Assembly: GCA_900469615.1 (NCBI GenBank)
Contig: UBYA01000002.1
Coordinates: 62,001 to 126,000 of the forward strand
Direction: 5' to 3'
DNA length: 64,000 bases
From: Hyphomicrobiales bacterium
GTDB taxonomy: Bacteria > Pseudomonadota > Alphaproteobacteria > Rhizobiales > Rhizobiaceae
Part shown: positions 25,842 to 35,015 of the stretch, in pieces
Layout of the letters: the number at the start of each line of letters is the position of its first letter
How positions within the stretch are numbered: the stretch's first letter is position 1
Position numbers and translations under genes: made by a program
The notes under the pieces: model-generated
What the model was told of the DNA's origin: nothing
What the model saw: the letters and a program-made list of their open reading frames with translations, nothing else
Databases searched by the model: none

Positions 25842-28288
25842 TTGTATCCGAGCGTCGCGAAAACCGTACGGCGCATGCCGTAGACGCAACCGGCCGCCGT
25901 GCAATCGCTGATGAAGTGCTTGTCGAACAGGTTGGAGACGTTCAAGGCAAATGTGGCTCCGCGCATCTCGTTGGAAATCTTTCCGAGATCGTAGTTCAAG
26001 GCTGCGTCGAATACCACATGGTCGGGAATCTTCGCCGTATTGGCGTTGGTCACATAGCGGCTGCCGATGTATCGGACGCCGAGGCCGAGACCAAGTCCGT
26101 CGGCCACCCCATCCTGAAACTTGTAATCCGCCCATAGCGATGCGGTATTGGCCGGCAGATTCGCGATGCGATTGCCCGCCGTGCCGTCGCTCGCCTTCAG
26201 GATCTCGTTGTCGAGATAGGCGTAGGAGGCGGTGACGTTGAGTTCATCGGTAAGGCTGGCGACGGCGGAAATCTGGGCGCCCCGGCTTCTGATCTCGCCG
26301 ACCTGCGTCTGGACGACCGGGGTCGTCAATGTGCTGGTCAGATAGTTCTGCTGCCGCAGATCGTAGAGAGATGCGGTTATGAAGCTGTCGAAGCCGGTCG
26401 GCTGGTACTTGAAGCCGATTTCATACTGCTTGCCGGTCGTCGGCTTGAAGGGGTCGCCGGAAGAGCTGACGCCGACCGTCGGGCTGAAGGAGGTGGCATA
26501 GCTTACATAGGGTGCAAAGCCGTTGTCAAAGAGATAGGTGAGGCCGGCGCGCCAGGTGAAGGCATGGTCGTTCTGGTCGGTATCGACGCCGGTCAGATAG
26601 TTGGTGCTGTCGGTCGTCGCCCAATCCTGCCGCGCCGAAAGCAACAGCGTCCAATTGTCGAGCTTGAACTGATCCTGGGCATAAAGGCCGACCTGGCTCT
26701 GCCGTTGCCGCGCACTCTGGAAAACGGGCGGCGTCGTCACGGCCTGGGTATAATCGGGATTGTCGAGATCGAGCGACGGTCCAAGGCCGTAGCGGGTGAA
26801 ATTGTTCCAGTTCTTATATTGATAATCCAGGCCGAACAGGGCCTTGTGCGAGACCGCGCCGGTATCGAAATCCGCCTCGGCCTGGTTGTCGATCGCGAGC
26901 GTGTTGATCTGCTCCTGCGCCGTATAGGCCGACCGGCTCAGCGTGTGGCCATCGGCTGCGAGCGAAGCGGCCTGCAGTTCGGCATAGTCGACGCTCATAT
27001 GCTGGAAGCGCAGGTTCTGCCGTACGGTCCAGACATCGTCGAAGCGATGCTCGAACTCGTAGCCGATGCTCTGTTGCTGGCGGCGCATATGGTCGAAATC
27101 CTTGTCGCCGGTAAACAGGTCCGTCGGAAAATAAGTGCCGCGGCTGGTTGGAACGAGCGTTCCCGTTGCCGGCAAGCGGCTCCAGAAGCCGCCTTTCGGG
27201 TCGTTGAGGTAATCGCCGAGAATCGTGAGCTTGGTATCCTCGTCCGGCTTGATCGTGACGGCCGGAGCGATTTCCACGCGTTGTTCCCGCTGATTTTCGA
27301 CCTGCGTTCCCGTCGTTCGGCCCAATCCGGTCAGGCGATACAGCAGTGTGCCGTCATCGTTGACCGGCCCGCTGAAATCGAAGGCAGCCTGGGCGCGATT
27401 GTAGCTGCCGGTCTGCAACTGGATTTCATGGAGCGGTTCGTCGGTCGGTTTCTTGCCGACCAGGTTGAGGATACCGCCGGGCGAGCCCTGCCCGTAGAGA
27501 ACGGATGCGGGGCCTTGCAGAACTTCGATACTGTCGAGGAAGAACGGATCGACCTTCGGCGTGCTCCAGGTCCCCTGCTGCAGCTTGAGGCCGTTATAGT
27601 ACTGATCGACCTCGAAGCCGCGGACGATGAAATTGTCCAGGCGATTGTCGGGGCTGTCCGGCGTGGTGACGCCGCTCGAATAGGCAATGGCCTGGCGCAC
27701 GGTCTGCGGCTTCTGAACCTCAAGCTGTGCGGCCGTGACGACCTGCACGGACTGCGGCGTTTCCAGAAGCGGGATGTTCGATTTCGAGGCGACGCTGCCG
27801 TCGGTCGACACGAAGCCGTTTTGCTTGCCGGCCTGCACGACGATGGGGGCGAGTGCGGTCGCCCCATCGGCGGCGGCCGAACCGCCGGATGCGCCCGCGG
27901 GATTGGAAATCGTCACCGTCGCCGGATTGGTGAAATGATAGACCAGGCCGGATCCCGCGAGAATTCGCTCCAGGGCTTCGGCTCTGGTGAGAGCTCCCCT
28001 GGCGCCTTTCGAGCTTAGTCCCCGGGCCAGATCGGCGTTGAAGAACAACTGAACTCCGGTCACTTTCGAGAACTGGACGAGAGCTTGGGACAAGGGCTGC
28101 GGCGCGATGTCATAGGAAACGCGGCCGGTCTTTTCGGCAGCCTGCGCAAATACCGGTGCGGGTGCGAGGGCGACGGTGCCGAGCGCGGTCGCGACCAGGA
28201 GCGCGATTGCCGGCGAGCGGTGACGCCGTAGATTGCCACCCGTTTCGACCCGTCGTGATTCCCGATTTCCGTTTCCGCGGTACTGCAT
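25835..28288 (-). CDS. fhuA: TonB-dependent ferric-siderophore receptor with STN signalling domain
   Basis: 817 aa outer-membrane receptor. Signal peptide (about 1-48, ending APVFAQA), STN domain (about 57-125, VSYDIAPQPLSQALVQFSKV), plug with SNIPLLETPQSVQVVT and YGQGSPGGILNLVGKKP, then a beta-barrel ending with aromatic GYKW. The STN domain signals to FecR and so links ligand binding to expression of its own operon. The FhuA/FoxA family handles ferrichrome or ferrioxamine; exact ligand unknown. GGTGGGG precedes the ATG. Confidence 0.92.
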   Translation of the reverse strand: MQYRGNGNRESRRVETGGNLRRHRSPAIALLVATALGTVALAPAPVFAQAAEKTGRVSYDIAPQPLSQALVQFSKVTGVQLFFNADLARGLSSKGARGALTRAEALERILAGSGLVYHFTNPATVTISNPAGASGGSAAADGATALAPIVVQAGKQNGFVSTDGSVASKSNIPLLETPQSVQVVTAAQLEVQKPQTVRQAIAYSSGVTTPDSPDNRLDNFIVRGFEVDQYYNGLKLQQGTWSTPKVDPFFLDSIEVLQGPASVLYGQGSPGGILNLVGKKPTDEPLHEIQLQTGSYNRAQAAFDFSGPVNDDGTLLYRLTGLGRTTGTQVENQREQRVEIAPAVTIKPDEDTKLTILGDYLNDPKGGFWSRLPATGTLVPTSRGTYFPTDLFTGDKDFDHMRRQQQSIGYEFEHRFDDVWTVRQNLRFQHMSVDYAELQAASLAADGHTLSRSAYTAQEQINTLAIDNQAEADFDTGAVSHKALFGLDYQYKNWNNFTRYGLGPSLDLDNPDYTQAVTTPPVFQSARQRQSQVGLYAQDQFKLDNWTLLLSARQDWATTDSTNYLTGVDTDQNDHAFTWRAGLTYLFDNGFAPYVSYATSFSPTVGVSSSGDPFKPTTGKQYEIGFKYQPTGFDSFITASLYDLRQQNYLTSTLTTPVVQTQVGEIRSRGAQISAVASLTDELNVTASYAYLDNEILKASDGTAGNRIANLPANTASLWADYKFQDGVADGLGLGLGVRYIGSRYVTNANTAKIPDHVVFDAALNYDLGKISNEMRGATFALNVSNLFDKHFISDCTAAGCVYGMRRTVFATLGYKW

Positions 28289-28427
28289 CGCCCCACCTGC
28301 ATCCTGTCGCCCGCCAATCGCGGGATTTCCGTTCGAAAGGGCCTCTGATCGAGATCCCCGAAACGTTAGACACCCGCGAGGACGGAGCTAATGAATGAGT
28401 TGAGAAAAAAATTCATGTTTTCCGATG

Positions 28428-29363
28428 TCAGCCGGCGCGATAGACGAGCGTGACGTAGTTGGCGGCATCGATAAGGCGGATGCCGAGCGTGTCGGCGATC
28501 GTCCGGAGGGCATTCCCGGTGTGCTTCGTTTCAAAGATCGCCGTGACGGGAATATCGCCGATACCGCTGCTCATGAGGATGATGCGCCCATGCCGGTAGC
28601 GTTCCAGTTCCGCCAGCACGCGCCGCAGCGGCACGTCCTGGAAGACGATGCGATCGCTGCGCCAGGCTTCCACCGTGTCGAGGCTCGCCTGGGTCGGCTG
28701 GCCAAGCCTGCCGCCTGCGTAGCTGACCTGCCATCCTTCCTCGAGCCTCAGATTGGAAAGGCCCTCCGTCTGCACCTGCACGGCATGTTCGCTGACGGCG
28801 ACGGTGACGAGATCGTCGACGAATTTCAGGTCGAACTTCGTCCCCAGCGCTCGCGTCGTCCCGCCGCCGGCATGCACGAGGAATGCGCGGGAGGGATCGG
28901 GCGAAACATCGAAGAAACCCTCGCCGCGATAAAATTCGATGTGTCGTTCGCTCTCTGTGAAGCGGGTGGAAAACGCCGAATAACTGCCGAGTTCGACCGA
29001 GCTGCCGTCCTGCAGGCCGATCGTGCGGCGTTCACCGATATCGGTCGTATACTCGGCGAAAAGGCCCGGCTGACCAGCCGCGTAAAGGCCGCCCGCTCCG
29101 CCGGCGAGCGCGATTGCGCCGAGCGTGAAGTTACGCCGTGAAAGCAATGATCGTCCACGGCGCAGCCGGTCGAATTCCGGTTGCATGATATCGAAACGAG
29201 CCCAAAGGGCCTGCGCATGTTTCCAGGCGGCGGCATGGGCATCGTCGGCGGCGAGCCAGGCCTCGAAAGCCTGCCGCTCGACCGCCGTCACCTTGTCGTC
29301 GCGCATGCGCACGAACCACTCCAAGGCTTCCATGACGATCGGATCGGTCGCGTCTTCGCTCAT
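28428..29363 (-). CDS. fecR: FecR-type anti-sigma/sigma-regulator
   Basis: 311 aa. The N-terminal cytoplasmic DUF4880 region has EALEWFVRMRDDKVTAVERQ and FEAWLAADDAHAAAWKHAQ. A transmembrane segment lies around residues 78-98, and the periplasmic FecR domain (DIGERRTIGLQDGSSVELGS) is followed by a C-terminal STN-contact domain. It relays the receptor's ligand signal to the adjacent ECF sigma factor. It lies between the sigma gene and the receptor gene, in standard order. In 28289-28427 I see no second gene. Confidence 0.92.
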   Translation of the reverse strand: MSEDATDPIVMEALEWFVRMRDDKVTAVERQAFEAWLAADDAHAAAWKHAQALWARFDIMQPEFDRLRRGRSLLSRRNFTLGAIALAGGAGGLYAAGQPGLFAEYTTDIGERRTIGLQDGSSVELGSYSAFSTRFTESERHIEFYRGEGFFDVSPDPSRAFLVHAGGGTTRALGTKFDLKFVDDLVTVAVSEHAVQVQTEGLSNLRLEEGWQVSYAGGRLGQPTQASLDTVEAWRSDRIVFQDVPLRRVLAELERYRHGRIILMSSGIGDIPVTAIFETKHTGNALRTIADTLGIRLIDAANYVTLVYRAG

Positions 29364-29461
29364 GTCGCTCCAAAATCCGGGTGCCTTCCGGGTCCCGGCA
29401 TGCCAATACCCTTAACCTTCATGACACCGCTGCAGGGCAATCCAATGAAGAGAGCGCCGGA

Positions 29462-29968
29462 TTATTTGCCGCCGATTTTCCGATCGAGATCGGCAAGGGC
29501 GATGACGATGTGCGAAATCACCGTGTTTCGCGAAACGCCGAGGCGAGCGGCTATCTCGTCGTAGCTCATGTCCTCGAATTTGTTGAGGACGAAGGCCTCG
29601 CGCCGTTTCGGCGGAAGCGAGGCGACTGCCTGGAGAACGCGCCGCAGCTCGCATCGGTAGACCGCCGTCATTTCGGGGGAGGGCTGCAGGTCGGGTATGG
29701 CGTGAAGCTCGGCATCCGTGACGCCGACCTCGGCGTGCCGTTTGAGATCACGCAAATGGTTGAGCGCGAGGTTGCGGGCCGTTGTCCTCAGATAGGCCGG
29801 GCAATTGTCGATATTGCCGCCGTCCGCGGCTGCCAGCAACTTCACGAAGGTCTGGTGAACAAGATCTTCCGTGGTCGTTTTGTTTCCGACGAGGCGCCTG
29901 ACGAGCTGGCGCAGGCGCCCCTGCTCCGACGTATACAAACCAGCAATGTCAAACGTCTTGGCGTTCAT
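29462..29968 (-). CDS. fecI: FecI-type ECF sigma factor
   Basis: 168 aa from the chosen start (MNAKTFDIAGLY), with AAGG upstream of the ATG. Region 2: TTEDLVHQTFVKLLAA and YLRTTARNLALNHLRD. Region 4: LPPKRREAFVLNKFEDMSYD then EIAARLGVSRNTVISHI. This is the FecI subgroup that drives siderophore receptor genes. A start 20 codons upstream is possible but adds a non-conserved stretch. The gene heads the fecI-fecR-fhuADBC island. Confidence 0.9.
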   Translation of the reverse strand: MNAKTFDIAGLYTSEQGRLRQLVRRLVGNKTTTEDLVHQTFVKLLAAADGGNIDNCPAYLRTTARNLALNHLRDLKRHAEVGVTDAELHAIPDLQPSPEMTAVYRCELRRVLQAVASLPPKRREAFVLNKFEDMSYDEIAARLGVSRNTVISHIVIALADLDRKIGGK

Positions 29969-30060
29969 CGACCTTATCCGGACTGCGCGCTGGGCAAGGC
30001 CCATCCTTCGGCAGTAGGTGAACGACAAATCCCTTGCAATCTCAATATTCTGGATCGCTT

Positions 30061-30071
30061 CTAAAGTTTAG
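30061..30071. promoter_or_regulatory. Short palindrome upstream of fecI
   Basis: CTAAAGTTTAG has perfect 5-bp arms around one base, about 93 bases upstream of the fecI start. Iron regulators of rhizobia (RirA, Irr) bind AT-rich dyads of broadly this kind, but this sequence is too short to assign to either. Confidence 0.25.
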
Positions 30072-30162
30072 GCGACCGATATCGGATCATCTCCGAACGG
30101 ACAGGGCAAGTGCCTGTTTCCATTCGCCTTTCGTCGTTTTCCATCTGGATATTATCTTGAAT

Positions 30163-30203
30163 ATAAAAATCATGTTTTTATGGCCCTGTTGCCGTTCGGC
30201 AAC
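30163..30203 (-). terminator. Candidate terminator region downstream of the beta-propeller gene
   Basis: GTTGCC/GGCAAC forms a 6-bp stem with a GTTC loop (30188-30203). Seven bases on lies an AT-rich hairpin, ATAAAAA/TTTTTAT (30163-30181). On the minus strand this gives a GC stem followed by T-rich sequence, where the leftward sugar operon should end and before fecI begins. Confidence 0.45.
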
Positions 30204-30243
30204 GCGAAGCCATCATGGCGCGACACCTCGGTCACGGATCGCA

Positions 30244-31209
30244 TCATCGCTTTGCGAGAAGAAAACAACAATCGGGCTCTGCTTTCGTATCGAATGAGCC
30301 GACAATCCGCATCGTTTCCAGTTCGAGCCTGACGGACTGGTTCGTATCGAGCGAGAGAAACGCCGTATTGGACAGATCGTCGACGCAGGCGGCGGCTGGG
30401 CGGCCCGGGAATTGCACCAGGCCGATCTCTTCGAGCGTGTCGGATGCAAGCAGCGAAGCGCTTCTGCCTTCGTAGTTCGCGATGAGCAATCGGTCGCCCG
30501 GCAGCGCATAGATTCGCGCCGGATCGGTGCGACATGATGCCCGCCTTGTGATCTCCATCGTCTCCGTGTCTATCGAAACGATCGTCCCTGACAGCCGGTT
30601 GCTGACGTAAAGCGTCTTCTCGTCTCCGCTGAGCAAGGTGCCCTCCGGCTTTTCGCCGGGTATGATCGCCACCGGCGCTATGGTCGCGTCCTGAGGCGAG
30701 ATTTTCGTCACGGTATGGCTTAGGAGATTTATGCAATAGGCCCACCGGCCATCGCGGCTGAGCGCGAAAAGGTGGCTCTTGAGCCCGCCGCTGACCACGG
30801 CACGCGATGGAAGCTCGGCCGTCGGCGGATCGTCGAATCGCAACAATACGCCCGCCGTCTCGCTAAGGGCGTAAAGGCGGTCGAGCCGGTCCATGCCGAT
30901 GCCATGCAATCGGTAAAACGGCCTGCAGTCGATCCGCCTTTGCAGCTTGCGACCGACAAGGTCGATGACCAGGATCGAAGCTCCTCCCGGCTCGGTGCTC
31001 GACGAGGTCCGCACGCCGTAATGCGCGACGTAGGCATATCGTTGCGCCGAATCGACGACGAACTCGTGCGGAAATTCCGGCAGCGCGATGGAATCGACCA
31101 GGGCGCCGCTTTCACAGTCGTAAAAGCTGAGGCAATGGCTGCTTTTTTCGATCAGCATCAAAAGCCGATCTGCTGCACGATCTTCCGGCAATACATTCTT
31201 CCGATACAT
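30244..31209 (-). CDS. YncE-like beta-propeller protein
   Basis: 321 aa with repeated propeller blades, seen as recurring strand-turn units such as YAYVAHYG, LYALSETAG, TLYVSNRLSGTIVSIDTETM and LLIANYEGRSASLLASDTLE. There is no signal peptide, although YncE proteins are often exported. Role unknown; related proteins act as binding scaffolds or lactonases. It is 63 bases downstream of the sugar-binding protein gene and no good ribosome site is visible, so the start is uncertain. Confidence 0.75.
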   Translation of the reverse strand: MYRKNVLPEDRAADRLLMLIEKSSHCLSFYDCESGALVDSIALPEFPHEFVVDSAQRYAYVAHYGVRTSSSTEPGGASILVIDLVGRKLQRRIDCRPFYRLHGIGMDRLDRLYALSETAGVLLRFDDPPTAELPSRAVVSGGLKSHLFALSRDGRWAYCINLLSHTVTKISPQDATIAPVAIIPGEKPEGTLLSGDEKTLYVSNRLSGTIVSIDTETMEITRRASCRTDPARIYALPGDRLLIANYEGRSASLLASDTLEEIGLVQFPGRPAAACVDDLSNTAFLSLDTNQSVRLELETMRIVGSFDTKAEPDCCFLLAKR

Positions 31210-31272
31210 GGTTCACGACAGAAGAGGAGGCAGCACGGTCCCGCCTCGCTCAAGCGGCGTGGACGATGCGGG

Positions 31273-32382
31273 CTATTTGCCCCAGATCTTCCGATATTCG
31301 TCACGATATCCGTTGCCAGGATCGAAGACGTTTTTGTCTCCGCCGTCAAACGCAATGTTGTCCTTCGTCACGAGATGGATACCGGGAATATAGCCGGACC
31401 AGGCTTGCTTTGAAAAGGCGCGGTTGAGCTCGTCGACGACCTGCCAGCCCTGCATGTTCAGCGGTTCGGGGACGGTCGCCGTCTGGAACTGGCCGCTGCG
31501 AATACGCTGGTAGGCCGATTCCGACCCGTCGCCGCCGGAGATGTTGAAGGGGGCGCCATCGCCTTTCAGGCCGGCCGAGGTCAGCGAGGGACCCATGAAA
31601 TCGAAGTAGAGGTCGTTGATTGCCAGCGAATAGGTCCACTTCGCCCCAAACTTCTGCAAGAGGGTGGTCGTCAATTGCGGCATGCGCGTCGACGTGTCGG
31701 CAAGAGGCGTATCTTCGAATTCCAGTACCTTGCAGCCGCCGCATTTCTTGATGACGGCTTCCATGGCGCGCCCTTTGGCGATCGCAATCGCATAGGCGGA
31801 GTCCGCGAAGATCACCACGCCGGCCTTGCCGTCGGAGTCGGCGATGGCTTTCATGGCGGCGACCTCGGCAACGTCCATGGCATTCGTGGTGACGTTCACG
31901 AATAGATGCTCGTCATCCATCGGGCCGGGAACCGGACCTGCGTGCCATCCGGCAATGATGATGCCCTGGTTGGCGGCGGCGGTGAGCGCAGCCTTCTGCT
32001 GGACGGCGTCACTGCCGCCGACGACGATCGCATCCGGTTTCAGGGCCACGGCTTGGGCGAGAGCGGCTGCCTGGCCGGAAACGGAGCCCTGACCGTCAAT
32101 CGCGCGATAGTTCCAGCCGATTACGCCAGCCGCTTCCTTGATCCCGTCGGAAACGCCGAGAATGCCGCCATTGCGCATATCGCCGGCAACGTAGACGATC
32201 GTCTTTCCGGCCGCCGCCTTGGGCCCGGAGGTCGGGCCGTCCCATTTGTCCACCTTCTTGGATGCCGCCGCCACCTTGGCTTTGGCTTCGTCGACCAGCG
32301 CGTCGGCCGAAGCCACCGAGACATTCACCAGCATGCAGGCCAAGATGGCCGCGGTCGTGGCTAAATAACTGTTCATGCGCAT
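31273..32382 (-). CDS. Sugar ABC transporter substrate-binding protein (RbsB-like)
   Basis: 369 aa periplasmic protein. The start at 32382 follows GGGAGG at good spacing. Signal peptide about 1-28 (ending VSVASADA). The periplasmic-binding fold begins GKTIVYVAGDMRNGGILGVS and has ALKPDAIVVGGSD and ADSAYAIAIAKGRAME. It belongs to the type 1 (ribose/galactose) binding family but is longer than most (about 320 aa). It partners the adjacent permease and ATPase; ligand unknown, probably a small sugar or sugar acid. Confidence 0.85.
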   Translation of the reverse strand: MRMNSYLATTAAILACMLVNVSVASADALVDEAKAKVAAASKKVDKWDGPTSGPKAAAGKTIVYVAGDMRNGGILGVSDGIKEAAGVIGWNYRAIDGQGSVSGQAAALAQAVALKPDAIVVGGSDAVQQKAALTAAANQGIIIAGWHAGPVPGPMDDEHLFVNVTTNAMDVAEVAAMKAIADSDGKAGVVIFADSAYAIAIAKGRAMEAVIKKCGGCKVLEFEDTPLADTSTRMPQLTTTLLQKFGAKWTYSLAINDLYFDFMGPSLTSAGLKGDGAPFNISGGDGSESAYQRIRSGQFQTATVPEPLNMQGWQVVDELNRAFSKQAWSGYIPGIHLVTKDNIAFDGGDKNVFDPGNGYRDEYRKIWGK

Positions 32383-32404
32383 GCTCTTCCCTCCCATTGA
32401 AAAA

Positions 32405-33451
32405 CTAGTTGCCCTTCGAGTTTGTATCCTTCGGTGTCGAGAACCTGCGCCTCCTCTGCGCATAGCCCGCAATGCAGATGGCAATCAGCAGCGTCACCCC
32501 GTTGAACAGCGGCTCCACGAAGAACTCGCCTCCGAACTGCTGAATGCCGGAAATGCCGACGGCCAGAATGGTGACGCCTACCATCGTGCCCCAGACGTTG
32601 ACCCGGCCCGATTTGATCGTCGTGGACCCAAGGAACGCGCCAACGAGCGCCGGCAGCAGATATTCGAGACCGACGCTTGCCTGGCCGATGCCGAGCTTGG
32701 ACGCCAGGATGATGCCGGCGACCGCCGAGAGCACGCCGGAACCGATGAAGGCGCCCATGACGTAGCGCTGCACCGGAATGCCGTTCAGCGCGGCGGCGCG
32801 ATTGCTGGCGCCGATCGCGTAGAGGTAGCGGCCGAGCGGCGTATATTCGAACAGCAGCCAGAGAGCGACCGCCAGGGCCAGGACGTAATAGCCGGTGATC
32901 GGCAGGCCGAAGAGCCAGCTGTTGTTGATCGCGGAGAAGCCTTCGGGAAGGGTGCCTACCACTTGTCTGCCGCCGGTGTGCCATAGGGCGAGCGCGTAGA
33001 GGATGGTTCCTGTTCCCAGCGTGGCGATGAAGCTGTCGATCTGGGCGACCTCGACCAGGATGCCGTTGACCATGCCGACGAACGCGCCCAGCAGCAGGAC
33101 GACGATCACCGCCACCGGCCACGGAAAGCCGAACTGCGTTTGCAGGCTGATCGCCAGAATGTGCCAGAGCACGATACCGTAGCCGACGGTGAGGTCGATC
33201 TTGCCCGTGACCATCGGGATCATCACGGCGAGCGAAAGAATGGCGATGATCGCCTTGTCGCTGATGATCGAACGCACGTTCAGCATGGTCGGAAACGTGT
33301 CGGGAAGAATGAGCGAGAAGATCACGATCAGCAGAAGCGTCAGCAGCACCAGACCGTAGACCGGCAGAAGGTGAAGGAGCTTTTTTCCGAGCGATTTCCC
33401 GCGCAGATCATATTTCGTCGGTTCGACTGCGTTGGATTTGATTGATTGCAT
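32405..33451 (-). CDS. Sugar ABC transporter permease (RbsC-like)
   Basis: 348 aa inner-membrane protein with about ten hydrophobic helices. It carries the family blocks VTGKIDLTVGYG, GRYLYAIGASNRAAALNGIP and LPALVGAFLGSTTIKSGRVN. GGAGGAG lies upstream of the ATG. It sits between the ATPase gene (31-base gap) and the binding-protein gene (22-base gap). Only one permease gene is present here, so the transporter should use a homodimer, unlike the two-permease system in the facing operon. Confidence 0.88.
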   Translation of the reverse strand: MQSIKSNAVEPTKYDLRGKSLGKKLLHLLPVYGLVLLTLLLIVIFSLILPDTFPTMLNVRSIISDKAIIAILSLAVMIPMVTGKIDLTVGYGIVLWHILAISLQTQFGFPWPVAVIVVLLLGAFVGMVNGILVEVAQIDSFIATLGTGTILYALALWHTGGRQVVGTLPEGFSAINNSWLFGLPITGYYVLALAVALWLLFEYTPLGRYLYAIGASNRAAALNGIPVQRYVMGAFIGSGVLSAVAGIILASKLGIGQASVGLEYLLPALVGAFLGSTTIKSGRVNVWGTMVGVTILAVGISGIQQFGGEFFVEPLFNGVTLLIAICIAGYAQRRRRFSTPKDTNSKGN

Positions 33452-33482
33452 GACCTGCGGCTCCTCCCGATACCGTCACAAT

Positions 33483-35015
33483 TCAGCTGGCTTTAGCGGA
33501 TGCGGAATAGATGAGGCGATCCATGTTCAGTGCATCGCCCGTCAATTCGTCGACGATCGCGCCACGGCTGAAAACCAGCGCGCGATGGCACAGCTTCTCC
33601 ACCTCCTCGAAATCCGTGGAGATCAGGATGACGCCCAGTCCGCGCTTCAGCCCTTCCCGTATGAGCCCGTAGATTTCGGCCTTGGCGCCGACATCGACGC
33701 CGGCGGTGGGCTCTTCCGCGATCAGCAGGTTTCCGCCCATCGAAAGCCAGCGGCCGACGACGACTTTCTGCTGGTTCCCGCCTGACAGGGCCTCGATCGG
33801 CAGGGAAGGTTCATTGGGGCGCAGTCCGACCGCCTTCCCGAGGATCGCCGCCAGTCCCGCCTCGCGGCGCGGCGACATGATGGACAGGAGGGGCCGCCCG
33901 ACGGCTCCGGGGTTGATATAGGCGTTTTCCCGGATACTCAGCGCCGCGAAGGTCGATTCCTCGGTCCGGTCACGGGCGATGAGGCCGACACCGCTCGCAA
34001 TCGCTGCACGCGGGGTGGCCGGATTATAGATCTTGCCGTTCAGCGTCACGTCGCCGGAAAAGCGCAATGCGCCGAACAGGGCCCGCCCGACATTTTCCTG
34101 GCCCGCGCCGCGCAGCCCGACGAGACCGAGGATTTCGCCCTGCGAAAGCGTGAAATCGAGCGGCGGTCCGTCGTTGATCCGCATGCCGTGCACATGAAGC
34201 AGCGTGCGGCCGCCGGCGCTCTCCGTCTTGGTGACGATGCGTTCGGGCAATCGTCCGATAATCATGTGGACCAGGCTGTCGGCATCGACATCCGCGACCT
34301 TCTCGTCGCCGACAAGCTGTCCGTCACGCAAAACGACCACCCGGTCGGCGATCTGAAAGACCTCATCCAGACGATGCGACACGAAGATCATGCCCATTCC
34401 CCTGTCACGCAGCCTTTTCAGCGCCGCAAACAGCCGGCTCACCTCGTCGGCCGGCAAGCTTGCCGTCGGTTCGTCGAGCACGAGCACATCCGCCTCGACG
34501 GCCAGTGCACGCGCAATGGCGACCAGGGATTTCTCGGTTCGGCTCAGATCCTGGACGCGCCGGTCGGGATCGATGTCGCTGTCGATGAGATCGAGGGCGG
34601 CGCGGGCGGTGGCGCCGGTCTTCTCCCAGTCGATGATGCCGGCCCGGCGTGGAAAGCCGATCGCCATGGCGATGTTCTCGGCGACCGTCATCCACTCGAG
34701 CAGTCCGAGATCCTGATGGATGAAGGCGACGCTCTGCCTCACGCCGCTTTTCGGGGCGGCATGCAGATACCGCTTGCCACGATAGCGGACTTCGCCTTCG
34801 TCGGGCGTGTAGACCCCGGCCAGAACCTTGATGAGCGTCGACTTGCCCGCGCCGTTCTCTCCGAGCAGAGCAAGGATTTCTCCGCCGGCGAGCGAGAAGG
34901 AGACGCCGCGCAACGCCTGAACCCCGCCGAACTGCTTCTTGATATTGTCGAAGCAGACCAGCGCGTCGTCCGCCGGCCGGCCGTCCGTTGCCTGAGAACC
35001 GGAGGAAGCATTCAT
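33483..35015 (-). CDS. Sugar ABC transporter ATPase, tandem (RbsA-like)
   Basis: 510 aa with two ATPase halves. N half: Walker A LGENGAGKST (51-60), Walker B VLVLDEPTASLP, switch FVSHRLDEV. C half: degenerate Walker A GLRGAGQENV, signature LSGGNQQKVVVGR, Walker B LLIAEEPTAGVDVG. This asymmetric arrangement is the rule for the CUT2 class. The start at 35015 overlaps the SMP-30 gene stop (ATGA), and an upstream in-frame extension is shadow sequence. Confidence 0.9.
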   Translation of the reverse strand: MNASSGSQATDGRPADDALVCFDNIKKQFGGVQALRGVSFSLAGGEILALLGENGAGKSTLIKVLAGVYTPDEGEVRYRGKRYLHAAPKSGVRQSVAFIHQDLGLLEWMTVAENIAMAIGFPRRAGIIDWEKTGATARAALDLIDSDIDPDRRVQDLSRTEKSLVAIARALAVEADVLVLDEPTASLPADEVSRLFAALKRLRDRGMGMIFVSHRLDEVFQIADRVVVLRDGQLVGDEKVADVDADSLVHMIIGRLPERIVTKTESAGGRTLLHVHGMRINDGPPLDFTLSQGEILGLVGLRGAGQENVGRALFGALRFSGDVTLNGKIYNPATPRAAIASGVGLIARDRTEESTFAALSIRENAYINPGAVGRPLLSIMSPRREAGLAAILGKAVGLRPNEPSLPIEALSGGNQQKVVVGRWLSMGGNLLIAEEPTAGVDVGAKAEIYGLIREGLKRGLGVILISTDFEEVEKLCHRALVFSRGAIVDELTGDALNMDRLIYSASAKAS

